Positions 1 to 9,209 of a stretch of DNA of 14,893 bases are shown one piece after another. Under the pieces are notes generated by a model that made no database searches, was not told the DNA's origin, and worked only from the letters and a program-made list of their open reading frames with translations. Origin of the DNA: Pseudomonadota bacterium. Its GTDB lineage: Bacteria; Pseudomonadota; Alphaproteobacteria; Rhizobiales; Rhizobiaceae. Position numbers and translations under genes: made by a program. Where the stretch lies: NCBI GenBank assembly GCA_023428515.1, contig JAEYXI010000218.1, positions 1 through 14,893 on the forward strand, in the 5' to 3' direction. Each line of letters begins with the position of its first letter. Position 1 is the first letter of the stretch.

Positions 1-575
<575 letters not shown>

Positions 576-576
576 G

Positions 577-1070
577 TCAACGAGGCAGATGGACTTCGTA
601 AGGTTTGGAGAAGAAGAACTCTTCCAGATTGTTGCCGGCGCCACCGCGGTCGACGATCAGGAAATCCTGGGGATCGCCGATCGGCGTCAGCACGCCGTGC
701 CAGCTGTTGCTGGGATAGTTCACGCCCTGGCCGGGCTGCGTGAGGAACGCGTGCGGTTCGCCCGGGACGCCGTTCTCGTCGTGGCAGACGATAACCAGGA
801 ATGGGCGGGGCGACAGCGGGACGAAAGCCTGGCTGCCGAGCGGATGGCGCTCGACCATCGTTAGTTTCAGCGGAAACTCGTAGGGCGTCGCCTTGGCGAG
901 GCTGATCAGAACATGGCCGCCTGGCCCGGTTGCCTCCGGCCGGGCAAGCGCATGGTAGCGTTCTGTCTTGCCGGCATTGATCGGATAATGATTGTCGCCG
1001 CTGGCGTCGATTACATCGCCGAACGGCGCGAAGCTTTCACGCGTCAGCGGCTGGGCGGTGATGATCTTGC

Positions 1071-1074
<4 letters not shown>
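577..1074 (-). CDS. allA: Ureidoglycolate lyase
   Basis: The 165-residue product matches the AllA family (cupin-like fold, about 160-170 aa) over its whole length. AllA cleaves (S)-ureidoglycolate to glyoxylate and urea, the last ureide step of allantoin degradation, and acts in the cytosol. Diagnostic stretches are MVERHPLGSQAFVPLS (residues 74-89) and the NYPSNSWHGVLTPIGD stretch (119-134, His126). The ATG at 1074 is chosen because it begins the conserved MSKIITAQPL N-terminus and forms an ATGA overlap with the allE stop; a longer in-frame upstream extension to 1185 overlaps allE coding sequence and is rejected. The downstream deaminase begins one base after the stop. The position directly after allE, whose product feeds it, supports the assignment. 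Confidence 0.95.
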
Positions 1075-1915
<841 letters not shown>

Positions 1916-1919
<4 letters not shown>

Positions 1920-3334
1920 GATGGCAGAATTTCTCTCAACCTGAGCAATGCGATACGTTCGACCTCTCTGCAGGCCGTTTCGAATTCGGTGGTCCGGTCG
2001 TTGCCGATCCGGGCCTCGAAGGCAGCGAGGATCTCGTCCTTGGTCTTGCCCTTGACCGCGATGATGAAGGGGAAGCCGAAGGTCGAGACATAGGCAGAAT
2101 TGAGCTTTGAAAAGAGCTCGCGCTCGACGTCGGTCAGCGCGTCGAGCCCGGCGGAGGACTGCTCCCTCGCCGATTCCGGCGTCAGGCGTTTTGCCGCCGC
2201 CAGCTTGCCGGCGAGATCCGGGTGGGCGTTGAGCACGCCGAGCCGCTCTTTGCCGCTCGCTGCGCGGAAGATGCGGCAGAGCGCATTGTGCAGGCCACCC
2301 GCCGTGTCGTGGGCAGGGCCGAGTTCCAGCTCGTAGGCGCGCTCGGCGATCCACGGCGAATGCTCGAAGATGCCGCCGAAGCGAGACACGAAGGCGTCGT
2401 GATCCATCCTGGAAGGCCTGATCGCCGGCGGCTGGAAGGGATGTTTCTCTTTCCAGTGGCGCGCAATGTCGATGCGCCGCGCCAGCCAAACATGATCGTG
2501 GCTTTTGACGTAGTCGATGAAGCGCTTGAGCGCGGCGGCGCGGCCCGGCCGACCGACCAGCCGGCAGTGCAGGCCGATATTCATCATACGCGGCCGCCCA
2601 GCCTGTCCTTCCGCGTAGAGCGTGTCGAAGCTGTCCTTCAGGTAGGCGAAGAATTGGTCGCCCGAGTTGAAACCCTGCGGCGTCGCGAAGCGCATGTCAT
2701 TGGCGTCGAGCGTATAGGGGATGATGAGCTGGGCACGGCCGTCATGCTCGAGCCAATAGGGCAATTCGTCGTCATAGGTGTCCGAGACGTAGTCAAAGCC
2801 GCCTTCCTCGACCGCCAGCTTCACCGTGTTGACCGAGGTGCGCCCTGTATACCAGCCGGTAGGCCGTTCGCCGGTCACTTCGCGGTGCAGCTTGATCGCC
2901 TCCTCCAGATGGCGGCGCTCGTCGTCGATCGAATAGTCGCGGTAGTCGATCCATTTCAGCCCATGCGAGGCGATCTCCCAGTCGGCCTCCTGCATCGCCG
3001 CGACCTGGTCCGGCGAGCGGGCGAGCGCCGTCGCCACGCCATAGCAGGTGACCGGGACGCCGGCTTCGGTGAACATGCGGTAGAGCCGCCAGAAGCCGGC
3101 GCGTGCGCCATATTCGTAGATCGATTCCATGTTCCAGTGGCGGATGCCCGGCCAGGCCGCGGCGCCGACGATTTCCGACAGGAACGCCTCGGAGGCGGCG
3201 TCGCCGTGCAGCACGCAGTTCTCGCCGCCTTCCTCGTAGTTGACGACGAACTGCACGCAGACATGTGCGCCACCAGGCCATTTGGGGTCGGGCGGGTTGC
3301 GGCCATAACCGCGCATGTCTCTTTCGTATCGCAT
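1916..3334 (-). CDS. puuE: Bifunctional allantoinase PuuE / OHCU decarboxylase UraD fusion
   Basis: The 472-residue protein has two domains. Residues about 1-300 are a polysaccharide-deacetylase-like (NodB-fold) PuuE allantoinase, with the family stretches NYEEGGENCVLHGDAASE (32-49), SHGLKWIDYRDYS (123-135) and GLHCRLVGRPGR (254-265). This family is unrelated to the amidohydrolase-type AllB and has been described as metal-independent. Residues about 307-472 are a UraD-type 2-oxo-4-hydroxy-4-carboxy-5-ureidoimidazoline decarboxylase, with the catalytic-His motif LNAHPDLAGK (His371), EQSSAGLD (391-398) and FGFPFIIAVKGKT (419-431). The two domains catalyse successive steps: OHCU to (S)-allantoin, then allantoin to allantoate. 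The ATG at 3334 begins the conserved MRYERDMRGYGRNPPDP stretch; an in-frame upstream start at 3370 adds only non-conserved residues. It is the first gene of the minus-strand operon and lies divergent to uraH, whose product supplies its substrate. Confidence 0.95.
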
Positions 3335-3495
3335 GGACTTGCCTGTCTGCTCTATCTTCAGGATAAACAAAGGGTGTGGCGGACATTCCCTCGAAAATTT
3401 TTGAAAGTCTTTTTGTGGCCTTCCGCTTCACCAAGCCGATAGCATGGCCTTTAATGGTGCAGAATATGCTTTCGATCGCAGGAAGGGAGGGGCCG
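3335..3495. promoter_or_regulatory. Divergent promoter region between puuE and uraH
   Basis: These 161 bases separate the minus-strand ureide operon from the plus-strand uraH-xdhABC operon and are visibly more AT-rich than the flanking genes. They hold a near-palindrome TCGAAAATTTTTGA (3391-3404, seven-base arms with one mismatched pair) that runs into the word TTTTTGAAAGTC (3398-3409), which recurs in the LysR/puuD divergent region. A candidate plus-strand promoter is listed separately. I could not pick a convincing minus-strand promoter for puuE. A dual-acting regulator binding here is inference from the arrangement. Confidence 0.6.
3427..3455 (+). promoter_or_regulatory. Candidate housekeeping-type promoter for uraH-xdhABC
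   Basis: TTCACC (3427-3432, four of six matches to TTGACA) is followed after exactly 17 bases by TTTAAT (3450-3455, five of six matches to TATAAT). Transcription would start near 3462, giving a leader of about 35 bases before the uraH ATG. The shared 12-base word at 3398-3409 would lie at roughly -55 to -65, a usual place for a LysR-type activator site. Assigned by eye only. Confidence 0.35.
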
Positions 3496-3861
3496 ATGGC
3501 GAAAGCCGAGGGAGGTCGCCTGACGACCCACGTACTCGACACCGCTTCCGGTCTGCCGGCGGCAGGGCTCAAGATCGCGCTCTATCGCGTCAGCGGCAAT
3601 TCTCACCGCAAGATAAAGGAAGCGGTGACCAATGCCGACGGGCGCTGCGACGTGCCTCTGCTCGAGGGCAAGGCGTTCCAGGCCGGTCAGTACGAATTGA
3701 TCTTCTTCGCCGGCGATTATTTGCGGGCGGCCAAGGTAAAACTGCCAGATCCGCCGTTTCTCGACCAGATCCCAATCCGCTTCGGCATGGCCGAGAACAG
3801 GCACTATCACGTGCCGCTGCTGCTCTCGCCCTATGGCTACTCGACCTACAGGGGAAGCTGA
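3496..3861 (+). CDS. uraH: 5-hydroxyisourate hydrolase (transthyretin-like)
   Basis: The 121-residue product is a transthyretin-related HIU hydrolase, which opens the ring of 5-hydroxyisourate to give OHCU. The family signature residues are present: His12 in RLTTHVLDT, Arg50 in the NADGR stretch, His105 in [18 protein letters not shown], and the C-terminal tetrapeptide YRGS that distinguishes the enzyme from vertebrate transthyretin. No signal peptide is seen, so it is cytosolic. The ATG at 3496 is preceded by a strong ribosome site (GGAAGGGAGG at 3481-3490) and starts the conserved region; an in-frame ATG 120 bases upstream lies in the promoter region and is rejected. xdhA follows after one base. 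The product is the substrate of the UraD domain encoded on the divergent operon. Confidence 0.95.
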   Translation: MAKAEGGRLTTHVLDTASGLPAAGLKIALYRVSGNSHRKIKEAVTNADGRCDVPLLEGKAFQAGQYELIFFAGDYLRAAKVKLPDPPFLDQIPIRFGMAENRHYHVPLLLSPYGYSTYRGS

Positions 3862-3862
3862 G

Positions 3863-5344
3863 ATGGCGAAGGTGAAAGTCCGCAACGAGTTGCGCTTCAT
3901 TCTCAACGGCGAGGACGTCGCGCTCTCCGATGTCGGCCCCGACGAGACGCTGCTCGACTATCTCCGCCTGCGCCGCTCATTGCGCGGCACCAAGGAAGGT
4001 TGCGCCGAAGGCGACTGCGGCGCCTGCACCGTGCTGGTCGGCAAGCTTTCTGGCGGAAAGCTCGTCTATGAGAGCGTCAACGCTTGCATCCGTTTCATCG
4101 GCTCGCTCGACGGCAGCCACGTGGTCACGATCGAGCATCTGCGTGGCGAGGCGGGCGGACTGCACCCGGTGCAGCAGGCGATGGTCGATTTCCACGGCTC
4201 GCAGTGCGGCTTTTGCACGCCGGGTTTCGTGATGTCGCTCTATGCGCTCTGGATGCGCTCGCCCGATCCGTCGGTTGCGGCGATCGAGAAGGCGCTGCAG
4301 GGCAATCTCTGCCGCTGCACCGGCTACGAGGCGATCGTGCGCGCGGCCAGGGCCGTTTCCAGCTACGGCCAGGCGGCGAAGGACCCGCTTGCGGTCGAGC
4401 GCAAGCACGTGATCGCCAGGCTGAACGCCCTCAGAGACGGCGCGCGGGTCGAGATCGGCGACGGCAGGAAACGGTTGGTTGTGCCGGCATCGGTCGACGA
4501 TTTCGCCGCCGTGCTCGACAAGGAACCGGCCGCCACAATCGTCGCCGGCTCCACCGACGTCGGGCTCTGGGTCACCAAGCATATGCGTGACATCTCGCCG
4601 GTCGTCTTCATCGGCGGCCTCGACGGGCTGCGCATGATCTCCGAGGAGAAGGGCGTCATCAACATCGGCGCCGGCGTCACCTACAGCGAGGCCTTTTCGA
4701 CGCTGGCGAAGCGTATCCCGGCGCTGGGACCGCTGTTCGACCGCATCGGCGGCGAGCAGGTGCGCAACATGGGCACGATCGGCGGCAACATCGCCAACGG
4801 TTCGCCGATCGGCGACACGCCGCCGCCCTTCATCGCGCTCGGTGCGCAGCTCACCCTGCGCAGCGGCAAGAAGCGGCGCACGATCCCGCTCGAAGACTTC
4901 TTCATCGCTTACGGAAAGCAGGACAGGCGTCTCGGCGAATTCGTCGAGGCGGTGCATGTGCCGGTGCCCGCGAAAGGCACGCATTTCGCCGTGCACAAAG
5001 TCACCAAGCGCCGCGACGAGGACATCACTGCGACGCTCGGCGCCTTCCACCTGGCGCTGGCGAAGGATGGCACCGTGGCCTCGATCCGCATTGCCTATGG
5101 CGGCATGGCGGCGACGCCGAAGCGCGCAAGGGCGGTCGAAGCCGCGCTGCTCGGCAAGCCATGGACGGAAGCGACCATAGAGGCCGCGCTTCCGGCCTAT
5201 GATATCGACTTCACCCCGTTGACCGATATGCGCGCGACCGCCGAATACCGGCAACTGGCCGCCAAGAACCTGCTCAGGCGCTTCTTCGCCGAGACGTCAG
5301 GCACTAAGGCGCCGGTCACCGTGACCCGACAGGAAGCGGCGTGA
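3863..5344 (+). CDS. xdhA: Xanthine dehydrogenase small subunit (2Fe-2S/FAD)
   Basis: The 493-residue subunit carries the iron-sulphur and flavin parts of xanthine dehydrogenase, passing electrons from the molybdenum centre to NAD+. The N-terminal plant-type 2Fe-2S domain has Cys47, Cys52, Cys55 (CAEGDCGAC) and Cys75. The second, all-helical 2Fe-2S domain has Cys115 and Cys118 (CGFC) and Cys150 and Cys152 (CRC). The FAD domain covers roughly residues 195-370, with AGSTDVGLWVTK and the NMGTIGGNIANGSPIGDTPP loop, and a CO-dehydrogenase-flavoprotein-type C-terminal domain follows. The start at 3863 lies one base after the uraH stop with GGGGAAG just upstream; an earlier in-frame ATG at 3833 lies inside uraH and is rejected. 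Its stop overlaps the xdhB start (TGATG). Length and domain order are typical of the bacterial XdhA/XdhB split. Confidence 0.97.
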   Translation: MAKVKVRNELRFILNGEDVALSDVGPDETLLDYLRLRRSLRGTKEGCAEGDCGACTVLVGKLSGGKLVYESVNACIRFIGSLDGSHVVTIEHLRGEAGGLHPVQQAMVDFHGSQCGFCTPGFVMSLYALWMRSPDPSVAAIEKALQGNLCRCTGYEAIVRAARAVSSYGQAAKDPLAVERKHVIARLNALRDGARVEIGDGRKRLVVPASVDDFAAVLDKEPAATIVAGSTDVGLWVTKHMRDISPVVFIGGLDGLRMISEEKGVINIGAGVTYSEAFSTLAKRIPALGPLFDRIGGEQVRNMGTIGGNIANGSPIGDTPPPFIALGAQLTLRSGKKRRTIPLEDFFIAYGKQDRRLGEFVEAVHVPVPAKGTHFAVHKVTKRRDEDITATLGAFHLALAKDGTVASIRIAYGGMAATPKRARAVEAALLGKPWTEATIEAALPAYDIDFTPLTDMRATAEYRQLAAKNLLRRFFAETSGTKAPVTVTRQEAA

Positions 5345-7704
5345 TGAACAAGCATGCTATTCCCGACATCAAGGCTGCCCGAATCAAGGGCGGCGTTGCC
5401 ACCAACCAGAGGCACGACTCCGCGCACAAGCACGTCACCGGAACAGCCGTCTACATTGACGACATGCCGGAGCCGGCCGGACTGCTGCATGGCTGCCTCG
5501 GTCTCTCGGCCGCAACGCACGGCCGGATCACGAAGATGGACCTGTCGGCAGTGCGCGCAGCACCCGGCGTGGTCGACGTGCTGACAGCGAAAGATGTTCC
5601 GGGCGAGAACGACATTTCGCCGACCGGCCGGCATGACGAGCCGGTTCTCGCCGATGGTGTGGTGCAGTTCTTCGGCCAGCCGATCTTCTGCGTGATTGCC
5701 AGGACGCGCGAACAGGCGCGCCGCGCCACTCGCTTCGCCAAGGTCGAATATGAGGAACTGCCGTTCGTCCTTGATGTCGCCGACCTCGATCCGGAGAAGG
5801 GCAAGCTCGTCACCCCGCCGCTGACGCTGAAGCGTGGCGATGCCCGCTCGGCGATCGACAAGGCGCCGAAGCGCGTCAAGGGTCGGATGAGCCTCGGCGG
5901 ACAGGACCATTTTTACCTGGAAGGTCAGATCGCACTCGCTATACCGGGCGAAGACCAGGACGTCACGGTCTATTCGTCGACGCAGCATCCGAGCGAGGTG
6001 CAGCATATGGTGGCGCATGCGCTTGGTGTGCCCAACCACGCCGTGACGGTCGAGATCCGACGCATGGGCGGCGGTTTTGGCGGCAAGGAGACGCAAGGCA
6101 ACCAATTCGCGGCGCTTGCCGCCATTGCGGCGAAAAAGCACCGCCGCGCCGTCAAGATCAGGCCCGACCGCGACGACGACATGACCGCCACCGGCAAGCG
6201 GCACGACTTTGTCATCGACTACGAGGTCGGCTTCGACAAGGAAGGCAACATCCACGGCGTCGACTTCATGTTCGCGGCGCGCTGCGGTTTTTCCGCCGAC
6301 CTCTCGGGGCCGGTTACCGACCGCGCGCTATTCCATTGCGACAACACCTATTTCTGGCCGGCGGTCCATGCGAAGTCAGCGCCGCTCTACACCAACACTG
6401 TCTCCAACACCGCATTCCGTGGCTTTGGCGGCCCACAAGGCATGGTCGGCGCGGAGCGTGTGATCGAGGAGGTGGCCTTCGCCGTCGGCAAAGACCCGCT
6501 CGAAATCCGCAAGCTCAATTTTTATGCGCCGATGGGCGAGAATGGCGGCCGCAACGTCACGCCCTATCACCAGACGGTGGAGGACAATATCATTCAACGG
6601 CTCGTCGCCGAGCTGGAGGAAAGCTGCGACTACTCAGGCCGCCGGCGCACCATCGCTGCCTTCAACGCCAACAGCCGCTATGTGAAGCGCGGCATGGCGC
6701 TGACGCCGGTGAAGTTCGGCATCTCCTTCACGGCCACGCACTACAACCAGGCTGGCGCGCTGGTGCATGTCTACACCGACGGTTCCGTGCATCTGAACCA
6801 CGGCGGTACGGAGATGGGGCAGGGGCTCTATCTCAAGGTCGCGCAGGTCGTGGCAGAGGAATTCCAGATCGACCTCGACCAGGTGAAGATCACCGCCACG
6901 ACGACGGGCAAGGTGCCGAACACCTCTGCCACAGCCGCCTCCTCCGGCTCCGATCTCAACGGCATGGCGGCACAAAACGCGGCGCGGCAGATCAAGGATC
7001 GCTTGATCGACTTTGCCGCCGATAAATACCAGGTTCCCAGGGATCAGGTGGTGTTCCTGCCTAACCGCGTGCGCATCGGCAACCAGGAGATCGCCTTCGC
7101 CGATGTCGTGAAGCAGGCCTATATGGCGCGCATCCAGCTTTCGGCAGCGGGCTTCTACAAGACCCCGAAAATCCACTGGAACCGCGACAAGGGCGAGGGC
7201 CGGCCCTTCTACTACTTCGCGTACGGCGCAGCTTGCTCGGAAGTGTCGATCGACACGCTGACCGGCGAATATGTCGTGGAACGTACCGATATCCTGCACG
7301 ACGCCGGCCGCTCGCTGAACAGGGCGATAGACCTCGGCCAGGTCGAAGGCGGCTTCATCCAAGGCATGGGCTGGCTGACGACCGAGGAACTCTGGTGGGA
7401 CGCCAAGGGGAGGCTGCGCACGCACGCACCGTCCACGTATAAGATTCCGCTCGCCTCCGACCGGCCGAAGATCTTCAACGTCAAGCTCGCCGACTGGCCG
7501 GAAGCGAACGAGCCGACCATCCACCGCTCCAAGGCTGTGGGTGAGCCGCCTTTCCCGCTCGGCATGTCGGTGCTGCATGCGCTGTCCGATGCAGTCGCAA
7601 GCGTGGCGGATCACAAGATCTGCCCGCGCCTCGATGCGCCGGCGACGCCCGAACGCGTGCTGATGGCTGTGGAACGGCTGAAGGCCGAGGCCGCCAAGCG
7701 CTAA
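5344..7704 (+). CDS. xdhB: Xanthine dehydrogenase large subunit (molybdopterin-binding)
   Basis: The 786-residue subunit binds the molybdenum cofactor and hydroxylates hypoxanthine and xanthine to urate. Recognisable motifs in order are GQDHFYLEGQ (Glu193, equivalent by motif to the substrate-orienting Glu of XDH), MGGGFGGKET (cofactor loop, 241-250), NTAFRGFGGPQGM (Arg359, the purine-selective Arg position), GGTEMGQGLYLKVAQV, and KAVGEPPFPLG with the catalytic Glu734. Together the Glu/Arg pair argues for a purine substrate rather than aldehyde or CO. The ATG at 5344 overlaps the xdhA stop by one base, with AGGAAG about eight bases upstream; a GTG at 5341 is an alternative start three bases earlier. 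The length is typical for bacterial XdhB and no frameshift is seen. Confidence 0.97.
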   Translation: MNKHAIPDIKAARIKGGVATNQRHDSAHKHVTGTAVYIDDMPEPAGLLHGCLGLSAATHGRITKMDLSAVRAAPGVVDVLTAKDVPGENDISPTGRHDEPVLADGVVQFFGQPIFCVIARTREQARRATRFAKVEYEELPFVLDVADLDPEKGKLVTPPLTLKRGDARSAIDKAPKRVKGRMSLGGQDHFYLEGQIALAIPGEDQDVTVYSSTQHPSEVQHMVAHALGVPNHAVTVEIRRMGGGFGGKETQGNQFAALAAIAAKKHRRAVKIRPDRDDDMTATGKRHDFVIDYEVGFDKEGNIHGVDFMFAARCGFSADLSGPVTDRALFHCDNTYFWPAVHAKSAPLYTNTVSNTAFRGFGGPQGMVGAERVIEEVAFAVGKDPLEIRKLNFYAPMGENGGRNVTPYHQTVEDNIIQRLVAELEESCDYSGRRRTIAAFNANSRYVKRGMALTPVKFGISFTATHYNQAGALVHVYTDGSVHLNHGGTEMGQGLYLKVAQVVAEEFQIDLDQVKITATTTGKVPNTSATAASSGSDLNGMAAQNAARQIKDRLIDFAADKYQVPRDQVVFLPNRVRIGNQEIAFADVVKQAYMARIQLSAAGFYKTPKIHWNRDKGEGRPFYYFAYGAACSEVSIDTLTGEYVVERTDILHDAGRSLNRAIDLGQVEGGFIQGMGWLTTEELWWDAKGRLRTHAPSTYKIPLASDRPKIFNVKLADWPEANEPTIHRSKAVGEPPFPLGMSVLHALSDAVASVADHKICPRLDAPATPERVLMAVERLKAEAAKR

Positions 7705-7724
7705 TCCCGGCGGAGCAATTCGAT

Positions 7725-7745
7725 CCGGAAAATGTTATGTTCCGG
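7725..7745. other. Small inverted repeat ahead of xdhC
   Basis: CCGGAA (7725-7730) and TTCCGG (7740-7745) form a perfect six-base inverted repeat with a nine-base loop in the 53-base gap between xdhB and xdhC, just upstream of the xdhC ribosome site. It could be a weak RNA hairpin that tunes xdhC expression, but the stem is short enough to arise by chance. Confidence 0.25.
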
Positions 7746-7757
7746 CAGGATGCAACG

Positions 7758-8603
7758 ATGGCGACGACCACGGAGAGCCTGAAAGCCTTCCTCGGCGCGA
7801 TCGACGGAGTCGCGCTGATCGAAGTCGCGCGTGCGAAAGGCTCGACCCCGCGCGAAGCGGGCGCCTATATGCTCGTCTCCGGCTCGGCGAGCCGAGGCAC
7901 GATCGGTGGCGGCCAGCTTGAATTCATGGCGATCGACAAGGCGCGGCAGATGCTGGCGGATGCCAGGGAGCCGCGCGAACTGATGCTCGACATACCTCTC
8001 GGCCCCGAGATCGGCCAATGCTGCGGTGGCCGTGTCGAGGTGCTGATCAGACTGGTGGACGAAGGGCGGAAGGTCGAGTTGATCGAAGCCGCCGAAGCAG
8101 AGGAGGCGCGCCTGCCCTGTGTCAGTATATTCGGCGGCGGCCATGTAGGGCTCGCCCTGGCGAGTGCGCTGGCTCTGCTTCCCGTGAAAACCGTCGTCAT
8201 AGAAACGCGCGCCGAGGCGCTGGAAGCCATGCCCGACGGCGTCGAGACGAAGCTGACTTCGGTCCCGGAGGAAATGGTGCGCTCGGCCCCGGGCGGCGCG
8301 GCCTTCGTCGTTCTGACGCATGACCACGCGCTCGACTTCCTCATTGTCGCCGAAGCCTTGAGGAGAGAGGACGCCGCCTATGTCGGCATGATCGGCTCGG
8401 AGACCAAGAAAGCCACGTTCCGAAGCTGGTACATGAAATCGGCGGGCGGCAATGAAGCCGATTTTGCGCGTCTCGTCTCGCCGATCGGCGGCAGCGCCGT
8501 GAAGGACAAGCGGCCTTCCGTAATCGCCGCGCTCGCCGCGGCGGAGATCATGACGGCGCTCGCCGCCTATTCGACGGCGAGTGCCAAGGCCGTCGCCGGC
8601 TGA
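7758..8603 (+). CDS. xdhC: Xanthine dehydrogenase accessory protein XdhC (Moco insertion chaperone)
   Basis: The 281-residue protein belongs to the XdhC/CoxI family. These chaperones bind molybdenum cofactor, promote its sulphuration and insert it into XdhB; they are not part of the final enzyme. The N-terminal XdhC_CoxI part shows KGSTPREAGAYMLVS (28-41), GTIGGGQLEF (48-57) and GQCCGGRVEVLI (86-97), whose Cys88/Cys89 are the likely cofactor ligands. The C-terminal Rossmann part has IFGGGHVGLALASALA, FVVLTHDHALD and GMIGSETKKATF. The ATG at 7758 is preferred because GGCAGGA (7744-7750) sits seven bases upstream; an in-frame ATG at 7737 has no clear ribosome site. It follows xdhB by 53 bases, the only real gap inside this operon, and its stop directly abuts the stop of the convergent dps gene. 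Confidence 0.95.
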   Translation: MATTTESLKAFLGAIDGVALIEVARAKGSTPREAGAYMLVSGSASRGTIGGGQLEFMAIDKARQMLADAREPRELMLDIPLGPEIGQCCGGRVEVLIRLVDEGRKVELIEAAEAEEARLPCVSIFGGGHVGLALASALALLPVKTVVIETRAEALEAMPDGVETKLTSVPEEMVRSAPGGAAFVVLTHDHALDFLIVAEALRREDAAYVGMIGSETKKATFRSWYMKSAGGNEADFARLVSPIGGSAVKDKRPSVIAALAAAEIMTALAAYSTASAKAVAG

Positions 8604-9092
8604 CTATTCCTTTTCCTGGACGTGCGCTTCCAGGAACCACAGCGACTTGTCGAGCGAGCGCGAGAACGCGGTGAAGATATCCGCCGTGCCGGCGTCGCCG
8701 GCCTCGTCCGATTCATCGATCGCCTTGCGGACGGACTTCGCCACAGCGGCGTAGCGGTCGATCAACGCCGCGAGATGATCCTTGGTCTTGTGGATGTCGG
8801 TCGGATAGGGTTTTAGCGTCGTCGCCTTCACGACCACCTGCGAGGTGCCGAGTGCGGTGCCGCCGAGCTGCACGGCGCGTTCAGCCATCGTGTCGACATG
8901 GCCGTCGAGGTCGGTGCGAAAACCGTCGAGCATTTCATGGATGCCGATGAACTGCGGTCCCTTGATGTTCCAGTGGGCTTGCTTGGTGATCAGCGCGAGA
9001 TCGATCGCGTCTGCAAGCCGCGCGTTGAGCACCTCGATCGAAACGGTCTTGGCGTTGGACTTGAGGTCGTTCTTGGTTGGGATGCCGGCCAT
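8604..9092 (-). CDS. dps: Dps-family DNA-binding ferritin-like protein
   Basis: The 162-residue product is a Dps mini-ferritin, which oxidises Fe(II) with hydrogen peroxide, stores iron and can protect DNA. The inter-subunit ferroxidase ligands are present: His40 in [10 protein letters not shown], His52 and Asp56 in [12 protein letters not shown], and Asp67 and Glu71 in [16 protein letters not shown], matching the E. coli Dps pattern. The N-terminus is short with a few lysines ([15 protein letters not shown]), a possible DNA-contact tail. The ATG at 9092 has AGGAG about seven bases upstream. The gene is convergent with xdhC with no base between the stop codons, and lies 117 bases downstream of a co-oriented LysR gene. 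It has no catalytic place in purine degradation; a link to oxidants made by xanthine oxidation is conjecture. Confidence 0.95.
   Translation of the reverse strand: MAGIPTKNDLKSNAKTVSIEVLNARLADAIDLALITKQAHWNIKGPQFIGIHEMLDGFRTDLDGHVDTMAERAVQLGGTALGTSQVVVKATTLKPYPTDIHKTKDHLAALIDRYAAVAKSVRKAIDESDEAGDAGTADIFTAFSRSLDKSLWFLEAHVQEKE
8613..8636. other. Perfect 8-bp inverted repeat at the xdhC/dps convergent junction
   Basis: TTCCTGGA (8613-8620) and TCCAGGAA (8629-8636) form a perfect eight-base stem with an eight-base loop. It begins nine bases after the xdhC stop and lies inside the last codons of dps. No T-run follows on the plus strand, so it is not a textbook intrinsic terminator, though it could mark or protect the 3' end of the xdh transcript. 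There is no intergenic space here, so any terminator must overlap coding sequence. Confidence 0.45.
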
Positions 9093-9122
9093 GGGAAGCT
9101 CCTGGACTGTGTTGGGGCACTC

Positions 9123-9150
9123 TAATCTATATGCAGTAATCTATATGCAG
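9123..9150. repeat. Perfect tandem duplication of a 14-bp unit upstream of dps
   Basis: The 14-base unit TAATCTATATGCAG occurs twice without interruption (9123-9136 and 9137-9150). It lies 31-58 bases upstream of the dps ATG, in the 117-base gap between the dps start and the LysR stop. Read on the minus strand each unit contains TGCATATAGATTA, whose TATAGA resembles a -10 element, so the duplication doubles a promoter- or operator-like element. It is too short to be a mobile element. Confidence 0.8.
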
Positions 9151-9209
9151 TCGGTGAAGTCGATTTCGAGCCCATCGATGATGAAAGCACAGTGCCAGCC
9201 CGCGCAACA

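Noticed and set aside
2222..3442. Long plus-strand open frame (about 406 codons) opposite puuE
   Set aside because: It is antisense to a clear PuuE-UraD gene, has an arginine/valine-rich composition with no recognisable domain, and reflects high-GC third-position bias.
3376..3495. N-terminal extension of UraH of 40 residues from an ATG at 3376
   Set aside because: It would put the divergent promoter inside the gene, is not part of the conserved family, and the ATG at 3496 has a strong ribosome site.
5197..6255. Minus-strand open frame of about 352 codons opposite xdhA/xdhB
   Set aside because: It is a shadow of two strongly supported xanthine dehydrogenase genes, with no family motif or credible ribosome site.
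6634..7614. Minus-strand open frame of about 326 codons opposite xdhB
   Set aside because: Same reason: antisense to conserved XdhB motifs, with composition typical of a codon-bias shadow.
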